Shown in pieces: positions 33,371 through 40,854 of a stretch of 64,000 nt of DNA. The DNA lies in contig NZ_WXYO01000002.1 in the NCBI RefSeq assembly GCF_009901585.1, positions 774,849 to 838,848 on the forward strand, given 5' to 3'. Source of the stretch: Poritiphilus flavus (GTDB lineage Bacteria; Bacteroidota; Bacteroidia; Flavobacteriales; Flavobacteriaceae). Below the pieces are notes generated by a model, which was not told the DNA's origin, searched no databases, and saw only the letters and a list, made by a program, of their open reading frames with translations. The number at the start of each line of letters is the position of its first letter. The first letter of the stretch is position 1. Made by a program: the position numbers and the translations under genes.

Positions 33371-34172
33371 CTGGGAAATCGATGGTTGATGGTTGATGGT
33401 TGATAGTTGATGGTTGATAGTTGATAGTTGATGGGTGGATGGTCGGACGGTTGGATGGTTAGATAGTTGGACCGTTAGATGGTTGGATGGTTAGATGGTT
33501 GGATAGTTAGATGATTAGATTGGCAGATAGTAGGATACCTTGATAAGAAGCTTAATAGCAGTTTAATCCTTTTTGTTTATCGGGGTTTCCAACCCCACCC
33601 CAAACTCAAGTTAATCATTGGCACTGCATTTTAAAAGCAGGGAGGCGGTTAACCAATTTGATATATTTTCACATTGCTACATTAGTACATTGGACGGTTA
33701 GATGGTTAGATGGTTAGATGGTTAGACGGTTAGATGATTGGATGGTTAGACTTTTGGATAGTTAGATGGTTAGATTGGCAGATACTTGGATACCTTGATA
33801 AGAAGCTTAATAGAAATTTAATCTTTTTTGTTCATCAGGGCCTCCAACCCCACCCCAAACTCAAGTTAATCGTTGGCACTGCATTTTAAAAGCAGGGAGG
33901 CGGTTAACCAATTTGATATATTTTCACATTGCTACATTAGTAAATTGGGCGGTTAGATGGTTGGATAGTTAGATTATTAGATGGTTAGATGATTAGATGG
34001 TTAGACGGTTAGATAGTTGGATGTTAGATAAGAAACTGTTTACTGTTCACTGATTACTGTTTACTTAGTTCCTCCTCCGAAGCTTTAGCGAAGGAGGACT
34101 GTTCACTGATTACTGTTCACTTAGTTCCTCCTCCGAAGCTTTAGCGAAGGAGAACTGTTCACTGCCCACCGC
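33371..34172. repeat. Intergenic repeat island 3, with a 205-base direct duplication
   Basis: The largest gene-free stretch. In order: a 7-base ATGGTTG/ATAGTTG array (about 33381-33432); 8-base GTTAGATG units; a direct duplication, copy A about 33501-33706 and copy B about 33756-33960, each running from GGATAGTTAGATG through AGAAGCTTAATAG, CCAACCCCACCCCAAACTCA and GCAGGGAGGCGGTTAACCAA to GGTTAGATGG; more 8-base units (to 34025); then ACTG 7-base blocks with two CCTCCGAAGCTTTAGCGAAG hairpins (about 34074-34100 and 34131-34155). The CCCCACCCCAAA segment also occurs in island 1. No gene is credible here. Confidence 0.85.
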
Positions 34173-34760
34173 CTACTGCCTACTTCTCCCACCTAGTTTC
34201 TCCAATACCTGCCGGGCGCGGGCTTTATAAGCTGCGCTGCCCGAGGCGTAGTTCTGCTCCAATACAAGTCGGAGTTCCGGGTGTATCCATGCGAACTGAT
34301 TGCCGAGATGATAAAGACTGGTCATCGCATAGGCCTTTGCGGCCACCTTGTGTTCGCCGATCAGCCAATCAAAACACGCGGTGGCTATCTGTTCCAGATG
34401 CCCTTCGCTTAAAGCCTCCCGGGCAGGGTGTTTTTTCCTGGAATAATAGGCGAGAACCAGACTTTCGCATAGCTTGGACATAGGCCTAACCGAAGAATCC
34501 AGCTGCACTTTATCCAGCCCGCCGAGGAAAAGATCAATATGCGGTAATAACTGCTGAATCCTCGATTTCAGGGTGAATTCCAGTATCCAACTGGCCTTAC
34601 AGGAAACCGGATCATCGTTCATCTGGGCGATTTCTATCAATAAGGGGATCAGCTCGGGGCTGCTAAGGACCCGCTTAGCCATTTTCCCTCTTTTTTCACG
34701 GGTAGCGTCTACATAATTTAATGCCTCGTAAAGCCTTTCTTTAGTCACAAAATTGTACAT
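34173..34760 (-). CDS. HEAT-repeat-like protein of unknown function
   Basis: A 195-residue all-helical protein with HEAT/armadillo-like pairs: ELIPLLIEIAQMNDDPVSCKASWILEF, LPHIDLFLGGLDKVQLDSSVRPMSKLCE, HKVAAKAYAMTSLYHLGNQF, ELRLVLEQNYASGSAAYKARARQVLEKL. Such folds bind protein or, as in AlkD, DNA; I cannot tell which. It is a regular neighbour of purB in flavobacteria and is sometimes mislabelled as that enzyme. I start at ATG 34760 (MYNFVTKERL); a TTG at 34781 is less likely. The last four residues and the stop come from the ACTG-type repeat of island 3. Confidence 0.72.
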   Translation of the reverse strand: MYNFVTKERLYEALNYVDATREKRGKMAKRVLSSPELIPLLIEIAQMNDDPVSCKASWILEFTLKSRIQQLLPHIDLFLGGLDKVQLDSSVRPMSKLCESLVLAYYSRKKHPAREALSEGHLEQIATACFDWLIGEHKVAAKAYAMTSLYHLGNQFAWIHPELRLVLEQNYASGSAAYKARARQVLEKLGGRSRQ

Positions 34761-34781
34761 TAGGGATTCAAAATTCGCCAA

Positions 34782-35255
34782 ATGAAATTAGCAAAAAAAA
34801 TCGCATGGGCCTTACTGATCATTTTCGTAGGAATGCAATTTATCCGACCTGATAAGAACCTTGCGGAAGATGGTCACGAGCAGGCTTTTCTAACAGAAAC
34901 CAACCCCCCTGCTGAGGTGCGGACTATCCTCAAAGAATCCTGTTACGACTGCCATAGCAACAATACCGTGTATCCCTGGTACAACAATATTGCTCCGGTA
35001 TCTTTTTGGATCGCCGGTCATGTAGATGAAGGTAAAGAGCACTTTAATATCTCGGCATGGGATAGCTATGATGCCAAAAAAAAGGACCACAAACTGGAAG
35101 AGGTTGTTGAAGTTATGGAAGAGCACAGCATGCCTCTGAACGAATATACCTGGACACACGAAGAGGCCAGGCTAAGCCAGGGGCAAATAGATGCTATCCT
35201 AGAATGGGCCAAAAAGACTAGGTCCCTGTATCAATTAGGCGCTCGACCAGAGTAG
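34782..35255 (+). CDS. Haem-binding domain protein
   Basis: A 157-residue protein with an N-terminal membrane/signal segment (KKIAWALLIIFVGMQFI) and the Haem_bd domain found in Bacteroidota: KESCYDCHSNNTVYPWYNNI with a c-type CxxCH at C54/C57/H58, then a conserved PVSFWIAGHVDEGKEHFN and MPLNEYTWTHEEARLSQGQIDAILEWA. It probably carries a covalent haem in the periplasm; electron partner unknown. It diverges from the HEAT-like gene and overlaps the sirtuin gene by 38 bases at the 3' end. Confidence 0.88.
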   Translation: MKLAKKIAWALLIIFVGMQFIRPDKNLAEDGHEQAFLTETNPPAEVRTILKESCYDCHSNNTVYPWYNNIAPVSFWIAGHVDEGKEHFNISAWDSYDAKKKDHKLEEVVEVMEEHSMPLNEYTWTHEEARLSQGQIDAILEWAKKTRSLYQLGARPE

Positions 35256-35910
35256 GAACACCTACTGCCGCTCGTTCAGGAATGATTTCCAGATTGCTGA
35301 AATTCGAGCTGGACATATTCGGTTTGGGATCCATAAAAAAGATAGGAATCCCGGGAGGCGCATAATGCACCAGGCTGGCAGCAGGGTAAACCTGCATTGA
35401 AGTTCCTATGATCAGCAGAATATCCGCGCTATTTGTGATCTCGGCGGCTTTGGGTAGCAAGGGCACTTCTTCGCCAAACCAGACGATATCAGGCCTTAAT
35501 TGAAAACCATCGGAACAGAGATCCCCCAGCAAAAGGTCTTTGCGCCATTCCATTACCTCAGGACCTCTGGTACTTCTCACTTTGAACAATTCCCCGTGTA
35601 AGTGTAACACATCCTTACTACCGGCCCTTTCATGCAGATCGTCCACATTCTGGGTTATTATACTCACACTGTGGTATTGTTCCAGTTTTGCCAGGGCCTG
35701 ATGACCAGCATTCGGGCTGGCCTCGAGCAGTTGTTTTCTCCTTTGATTGTAAAAATCGAGTACCAATTCCGGGTTTCTTGCGAAGCCGTGGGGTGAAGCT
35801 ACTTCCATTACGTCGTGACCTTCCCAAAGCCCGTCGGCATCCCGAAAGGTTCTTAAACCGCTGTCCGCGCTCATTCCTGCTCCGGTGAGTACTACAATAC
35901 GTTTATGCAT
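35218..35910 (-). CDS. cobB: Sir2 family NAD-dependent protein deacylase (CobB-like), zinc cysteines missing
   Basis: A 230-residue sirtuin that removes acyl groups from lysines using NAD+. Motifs: VLTGAGMSADSGLRTFRDADGLW (NAD and substrate loop), IITQNVDDLHERAG and the catalytic His in LHLHGELF, DIVWFGEEVP, LLIIGTSMQVYPAASLV. The position that normally holds the first CxxC pair reads VRSTRG, and only one Cys (GDLCSDG) remains of the second pair, so a structural zinc is unlikely. I start at ATG 35910 (MHKRIVVLTG). Confidence 0.9.
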   Translation of the reverse strand: MHKRIVVLTGAGMSADSGLRTFRDADGLWEGHDVMEVASPHGFARNPELVLDFYNQRRKQLLEASPNAGHQALAKLEQYHSVSIITQNVDDLHERAGSKDVLHLHGELFKVRSTRGPEVMEWRKDLLLGDLCSDGFQLRPDIVWFGEEVPLLPKAAEITNSADILLIIGTSMQVYPAASLVHYAPPGIPIFFMDPKPNMSSSNFSNLEIIPERAAVGVPTLVERLIDTGT

Positions 35911-35956
35911 AGTTTGTGCTTCCTTCATAAATATACGTTTTTCTTATATTCGGTTT

Positions 35957-36610
35957 ATGGTTGATCTGGAACTCCTCGAATATTTGGAAGGCTTTATATC
36001 GGAGGCCAGAAAAGCCCGGTTTATTGAAGTCCTGGAGCAAAGGACCAATTTTATTACCGTAGCGGTAGAAGATGTATTCCAATTACATAACACCAGCGCC
36101 GTGATCCGAAGCTGCGAGGTGTTCGGAATTCAACAACTGCACTTTATCGAAGGTAGGTTTGGGGAACGCCTGGATAAGAACATCGCTATGGGAGCCCACC
36201 AGTGGGTGGATGTCCACAGCCATAAAACTGCAGAGGCATGTATGGAAAATCTCAGGGATATGGGGTATAAGATCATCGCCACTTCCCCTCATGAAGACTC
36301 GTGCCTGCTTGAGGACTTCTCCTTAACAGAAAGAACGGCCCTATTCTTTGGCACAGAAAAGGAGGGACTTAGCGAAGCCGTATTAAAGCAGGCAGATGGA
36401 TTTCTAAAAGTCCCTATGACCGGTTTTACCGAAAGTCTTAACATTTCTGTAGCTGCCGGGATCATACTACAAAAACTGAGCTCAGATCTGCGCAAGTCCG
36501 ATCTCAACTGGAAACTTTCACCAACTGAAATTCTTGACAAAAGGTTGGAATGGACCAAAAAATCCATTAAAAGCATCGAATCTATAATGGATCGTTACCA
36601 GGCTGACTGA
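35957..36610 (+). CDS. trmH: SPOUT-family RNA 2'-O-methyltransferase (TrmH-like)
   Basis: A 217-residue SpoU/TrmH-class methylase, which in the TrmH case methylates the 2'-OH of G18 in tRNA. Marks: HNTSAVIRSCEVFGIQQLHF (motif 1 with Arg), TALFFGTEKEGLSEAVL (motif 2) and VPMTGFTESLNISVAAGI (motif 3, forming the knot that binds SAM). The helical N- and C-terminal extensions (LLEYLEGFISEARKARFIEVL; LDKRLEWTKKSIKSI) fit TrmH. I start at ATG 35957; upstream in-frame codons overlap the divergent sirtuin gene. Confidence 0.87.
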   Translation: MVDLELLEYLEGFISEARKARFIEVLEQRTNFITVAVEDVFQLHNTSAVIRSCEVFGIQQLHFIEGRFGERLDKNIAMGAHQWVDVHSHKTAEACMENLRDMGYKIIATSPHEDSCLLEDFSLTERTALFFGTEKEGLSEAVLKQADGFLKVPMTGFTESLNISVAAGIILQKLSSDLRKSDLNWKLSPTEILDKRLEWTKKSIKSIESIMDRYQAD

Positions 36611-36688
36611 GGCCCTGTTTTAATATTTTATTATCATTTAGATACGCTTTTTTAGTTTACATTTAAAGGAACCAATATCGATAAACTG

Positions 36689-37099
36689 ATGAAAATCAAT
36701 ACGTACCTCATGTTCGATGGCAATTGTGAGGATGCTATCGGATTCTACAAAGATGTTTTGAACGGACAGATCAGTACGCAAATGCGCTACAGTGATGCGC
36801 CGGAAGACATGCCTATGCCGGACCACATGATGAACAAAATCATGCACACAACCCTGGAATTTGAGGGAGGATCCATAATGGCTTGCGACACGCACGACAA
36901 ACTCAACCTTGGCAATGCGCATCATCTCAGTCTGAATATAGCTTCGGAAGAAGAAGCCCTGGCCGTTTTCAATAGCCTGGCAGACGGGGGGCAGATCGCT
37001 ATGCCTTTTGAAGAGGTTTTCTGGGGAGGGAAGTTTGGAATGCTCACAGACAAGTTTGGGATTCAATGGATGGTGAGTAGTGAACACAAACCTGCCTGA
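36689..37099 (+). CDS. VOC family protein (PhnB-like)
   Basis: A 136-residue protein of the vicinal-oxygen-chelate / glyoxalase-fold superfamily, PhnB/3-demethylubiquinone-methyltransferase-like branch: INTYLMFDGNCEDAIGFYKD, MPMPDHMMNKIMHTTLEFEG, HHLSLNIASEEEALAVFNSL and VFWGGKFGMLTDKFGIQWMV. Members can be isomerases, dioxygenases or resistance proteins; this one's substrate is unknown. Two similar small proteins follow on the same strand, a common set in Bacteroidota. Confidence 0.85.
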   Translation: MKINTYLMFDGNCEDAIGFYKDVLNGQISTQMRYSDAPEDMPMPDHMMNKIMHTTLEFEGGSIMACDTHDKLNLGNAHHLSLNIASEEEALAVFNSLADGGQIAMPFEEVFWGGKFGMLTDKFGIQWMVSSEHKPA

Positions 37100-37191
37100 T
37101 CAGAGCGGCTCTAAGCTTGATCTCCTGTTCCTAAACGGAAGCTTCGTTTATTTTTTCTATCTTGAACAACTACTAACTAATTGATATACAA

Positions 37192-37719
37192 ATGACTACT
37201 ATTATTTACATTCTCGTTGGCCTCGTGCTGCTTATTTTGCTTTTAGCGATAATCGCTCCCAAAAACTACGATGTAAACAGGGAAATTGTCATCAACCAGC
37301 CAGTCCCTAAAGTTTTTGATTACCTGAAATATCTAAAGAACCAGGATAATTGGAGCCCTTGGGCTAAAAAGGATCCTAATATGAAAAAAGAGTTTTCCGG
37401 GACCGATGGTACCGTTGGAGCCATTAGCAAATGGGACGGTAACAAAGATGTCGGTATGGGCGAACAAGAGATCACACGTTTGGTGGATAACGAAGTGATC
37501 GAAAGCCAGCTAAGGTTCTTCAAACCCTGGAAATCACAGTCTGATGCCTATATGAGGGTGGCCGAATCAGGTTCTGAAAGCACTAAGGTAACCTGGGGAT
37601 TCAGCGGAAAGAACAAATTCCCTATGAGTATTATGATGCTCTTCATGAACATGGACAAAATGGTGGGAAAGGACTTTGAGGAAGGTCTCTCAAGTTTAAA
37701 AAGTGTAATGGAAAACTAA
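37192..37719 (+). CDS. SRPBCC family protein with membrane anchor
   Basis: A 175-residue protein: an N-terminal membrane helix (IIYILVGLVLLILLLAIIAP) then a START-like SRPBCC domain (INQPVPKVFDYLKYLKNQDNWSPW, EFSGTDGTVGAISKWDG, VTWGFSGKNKFPM). Such domains form a deep hydrophobic pocket for lipids or polyketides. The ligand is unknown. It is 7 bases before the next VOC gene and therefore co-transcribed with it. Confidence 0.85.
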   Translation: MTTIIYILVGLVLLILLLAIIAPKNYDVNREIVINQPVPKVFDYLKYLKNQDNWSPWAKKDPNMKKEFSGTDGTVGAISKWDGNKDVGMGEQEITRLVDNEVIESQLRFFKPWKSQSDAYMRVAESGSESTKVTWGFSGKNKFPMSIMMLFMNMDKMVGKDFEEGLSSLKSVMEN

Positions 37720-37726
37720 GGTGAAT

Positions 37727-38104
37727 ATGGAAGAAAATCTCGTTGGATGGTTCGAAATTCCCGTAACCGATATGGACAGGGCCAAGGCCTTTTATGAATC
37801 AGTTTTTGACATTCAAATACAGGTACACGACCTGGGGGGGGTTGTAATGGGTTGGTTTCCCAGTGACCATACCAAACCGGGAGCCACGGGTTCCTTGGTG
37901 AAACACGAAATGTATAGTCCGAGTGAAACCCACGGGCCCTTGATCTATTTTTCCTGCACAGATCTGGCCAATGAGCTTGGAAGAGTTGAAGTGGCAGGTG
38001 GAAAGATCAGCAAACCCAAGACTGAAATTGGAGGAGGCCACGGATTTATGGCCTTATTCATTGATACTGAAGGGAACAGGGTTGCATTACATTCACAGTC
38101 CTGA
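37727..38104 (+). CDS. VOC family protein
   Basis: A 125-residue glyoxalase-fold protein with the two beta-alpha-beta-beta-beta units: LVGWFEIPVTDMDRAKAFYESVF, LGGVVMGWFPSDHTKPGATGSLV, PLIYFSCTDLANELGRVEVAGG and GHGFMALFIDTEGNRVALHS. It could also start at GTG 37721, which gives two extra residues. Substrate unknown. Confidence 0.85.
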   Translation: MEENLVGWFEIPVTDMDRAKAFYESVFDIQIQVHDLGGVVMGWFPSDHTKPGATGSLVKHEMYSPSETHGPLIYFSCTDLANELGRVEVAGGKISKPKTEIGGGHGFMALFIDTEGNRVALHSQS

Positions 38105-38164
38105 TTACCAGGATTAGCTGTAATAACAACTGATTAAATGCGATAGCGTATTCTGATAAGAGGC

Positions 38165-39856
38165 CTAAGGTGCCAGTTCCAGCAGGGCAATGTCGTACTC
38201 ATTATCCAGCATGACCTTTCCATTTTTCACCTCTACTTCAGTATTTGAATAGGTGTCATAAAGTTTGGTTCCATCTCCGAAGAATCCTTTTACCCAAAGG
38301 GATTTTTTACCCTGAGGCAGGTCCAGGCCCACTACGACTTTGTCCTTGTAATCCCCTTTGATATAAGTGCGGCTGAAGACATAAGGTGCTTTAGCCAGCC
38401 GCTTGTGCTTCCCGGCTCCGATGGCAGGATGGTTTTGTCTGAATTTACCGAGTTTTTGCCAGTGTTCCAGTACTTTTTTGGTTTGCGGCAGGCTATCCAG
38501 TTCCTCCCAATTCATGAACGATCTAAGGGTCGCGTCTCCTACGGTACCTTCAATAGTAAGGTCCCTGGAAGTTTCATCCCCGTAATAGATCTGGGAAGCT
38601 CCCTGTGTAAGTAAGAGCACGTTGGCTGAATAGAATGGTCTTTCCCTGTCCTTGTCAAACGGTTCTCCGTCGTCATGAGAAGTAAGGTAGTTCAAAACAC
38701 TTTTTCCCTTGAGCTCTTTGTTCAGTAGCTTGTGGTATTTCTTAAAAATGGTCTCGTAATCTCCATGGGCATCCCGCTTCAGATCAAAATTGATCAAACT
38801 CGTAAAACCGTGATCAAAATAGTCTACTTTTTTATCTCCGAAATCAAACTCCCGGCCACCGGAAGCCCCATAGTTATAGACCTCTCCAACCATAAAGAAG
38901 GGATTGTCATCCAGTACCTCTTCAGGGTGTTTCTTCTTCCATGTCTCGAATGCATATGATGCCTCTTTATAAAGCTCTGCCCATGCCTTTTCATCCGCAT
39001 GTTTTACTGTATCCACTCTAAAGCCATCTATCCCAAGGTCATTCACATAGTCAGTCAACCATTTTATGATATAAAATCTTGGGGCTCTGGGATATCCCGT
39101 ACGTTCAAAGAACAACTGTAGTTCATCCAATTCATTGCTCAGCCTGCCTTCGTCCTTCCATTTAGCCAATAAAGGGTCCGGAAGCTCTACGACTTCATCG
39201 GATTCCGTGAAAATATCGGGCAGATTGTCAACCAAAGTACAGGATGTTGTATTCTCATAGGTCGTGAATTCACAGGTAGGTTCGGTACGTACCCAGTCCG
39301 ATGGCCAAACCGGATCTTCCTCAGTAATTGGTCCGGTATGATTGATCACCACATCCATCAGAACCCGGATCCCGTTTTCATGGGCTTTTTTTACGAGTTC
39401 CTCCAGATCTTTTTTTGTTCCGAAATTGGGATCCAGTACGGTCCAGTCTTTGGCCCAATAGCCGTGATACCCATAAGTGTTTCCGGTACCCTCGTCTGTA
39501 TCCCCGTGTATTTGTTCCACCACCGGGGTGAACCAGAGGGCATTGACCCCAAGGTCATTGAAATATCCTTCTTCAATTTTTTGTGTTATCCCCGCAATAT
39601 CACCACCCATAAACCCTCGCAAAGGTCCTGTGGGGTTGCCTCGGTCGAAATTCAGGTCATTTTCCTTATTGCCGTTGTTAAATCGGTCTGTAAGTAAAAA
39701 ATAGACATTTGCGGCTTCCCAGAGGAAAGGCGACTTTGGGGTAGTATCCGGAATACTGTCACGAACTTCAATTGATGCGGTCTCTGTCTCTTTTTGGGCT
39801 TGCTTGCAGGCTAAAAAAAGGGATGAAATTGCCAAGATCGTTAGCAGTTTCTTCAT
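38165..39856 (-). CDS. Alpha-amylase family glycoside hydrolase, lipoprotein
   Basis: A 563-residue GH13 enzyme. Signal MKKLLTILAISSLFLACKQ with lipobox Cys17 anchors it to the envelope. GH13 regions: MDVVINHTG (His173), GFRVDTVKHAD with nucleophile Asp282, FMVGEVYNYG with acid/base Glu325 and LTSHDDGEPF with His394/Asp395. It would cut alpha-1,4-glucans outside or in the periplasm. No Sus-type transporter genes are next to it, so it is an isolated amylase. Downstream of the catalytic barrel is a typical C-terminal beta-domain. Confidence 0.93.
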   Translation of the reverse strand: MKKLLTILAISSLFLACKQAQKETETASIEVRDSIPDTTPKSPFLWEAANVYFLLTDRFNNGNKENDLNFDRGNPTGPLRGFMGGDIAGITQKIEEGYFNDLGVNALWFTPVVEQIHGDTDEGTGNTYGYHGYWAKDWTVLDPNFGTKKDLEELVKKAHENGIRVLMDVVINHTGPITEEDPVWPSDWVRTEPTCEFTTYENTTSCTLVDNLPDIFTESDEVVELPDPLLAKWKDEGRLSNELDELQLFFERTGYPRAPRFYIIKWLTDYVNDLGIDGFRVDTVKHADEKAWAELYKEASYAFETWKKKHPEEVLDDNPFFMVGEVYNYGASGGREFDFGDKKVDYFDHGFTSLINFDLKRDAHGDYETIFKKYHKLLNKELKGKSVLNYLTSHDDGEPFDKDRERPFYSANVLLLTQGASQIYYGDETSRDLTIEGTVGDATLRSFMNWEELDSLPQTKKVLEHWQKLGKFRQNHPAIGAGKHKRLAKAPYVFSRTYIKGDYKDKVVVGLDLPQGKKSLWVKGFFGDGTKLYDTYSNTEVEVKNGKVMLDNEYDIALLELAP

Positions 39857-40001
39857 AGTAATGGATTTTGTCTAAAACTATAAAATGCTGGCTTAAATTG
39901 AAAATTTATTTCGTCCCGGCAGCAAAGCTTAAATGATCTGATAAATCATTATCATCCAAAGTGGATTAGTCGCATTAAAAAAGGTGTGGGAAAACCGGGG
40001 T

Positions 40002-40781
40002 TTACTTGCCGCGGTTAAGTACCTTGAACTCTTCATAGCAACTGCTTATGGCGTCCAGGATCTGGAGGTCGTTAGCCGTGGAGATAAAGGATTTTGAATA
40101 GTTGCAGTTCGATAGGATATCATCAATATCCACTTTTTCAATTTGCAGTAATTCGGTAAGGGTCTCGCGATCAAACTTGGAAGCCAGGAGATTTCGGATC
40201 TCGTCGTCCTCTTTCATTTGCCTTAGTTTTCGCATTTGCCGCGGTTTTTTACCGAAAAGGTTCCGTAGCAGATCTGCCGGATTTAGTATGGCGCCTAAAA
40301 CCTTGGTAACGGCTCCGGGACTTTTATTGCCGGCTTCGTAGCTTTTTGAAAGCCCTGAAATACTGTACTGATAAGCGGTGTTTATTGGCAGGTTCTTTAC
40401 ATCTATTTCCAGGTACCCGGTTAACTGATACGGCCTGATGACCACCTCCTCCAGGGCATAAGCCAATTCGGTAAGGGCGATCTTTGTATCCTTAAATTTG
40501 AACATGTCATTGGTGATCCGGATCTTTTGTGACTTGAATCCAAGATATGAGAAATACAGGGTGTCATTCACTGCGGCCTGAATAGAAAATTTACCTTCCT
40601 TATCCGTAATGGTTCCAATAACCTGGTTTAGATTCACAACGTGAACGCTTTCCATGGGCAGGTTGGATTGAGCGTTTATCACAAGAGCTTCAAAATCCCG
40701 TACAGCACCCTCCTTCTGCGGTTCCTGAGCGAATCCGAGAAGGCCAAGCATAACGAAAAGTAAACCAATGTATTTCTTCAT
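40002..40781 (-). CDS. Carboxypeptidase-regulatory-like domain protein
   Basis: A 259-residue secreted protein. After signal KKYIGLLFVMLGLLGFAQ comes a CarboxypepD_reg-like beta-sandwich (FEALVINAQSNLPMESVHVVN, GTITDKEGKFSIQA, DTLYFSYLGFKSQKIRI), the same domain found at the front of TonB receptors. The C-terminal half is helical and charged (RKPRQMRKLRQMKEDDEIR). It is not a receptor; such stand-alone proteins are common in Bacteroidota and have no known function. Confidence 0.82.
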   Translation of the reverse strand: MKKYIGLLFVMLGLLGFAQEPQKEGAVRDFEALVINAQSNLPMESVHVVNLNQVIGTITDKEGKFSIQAAVNDTLYFSYLGFKSQKIRITNDMFKFKDTKIALTELAYALEEVVIRPYQLTGYLEIDVKNLPINTAYQYSISGLSKSYEAGNKSPGAVTKVLGAILNPADLLRNLFGKKPRQMRKLRQMKEDDEIRNLLASKFDRETLTELLQIEKVDIDDILSNCNYSKSFISTANDLQILDAISSCYEEFKVLNRGK

Positions 40782-40854
40782 GTAAGCAATAGACGATAAA
40801 ATTACGAATAACGCAAAAAAATACGGCCAACAGCAGTTTTTAATATAGAATTAA

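Noticed and set aside
33371..34172. Possible CRISPR array
   Set aside because: The repeats are tandem 7- and 8-base units without spacers of even length, and no cas gene is in the window.
34173..34760. AlkD-type DNA glycosylase
   Set aside because: Only the helical repeat outline agrees; no catalytic residues of that family can be identified by eye.
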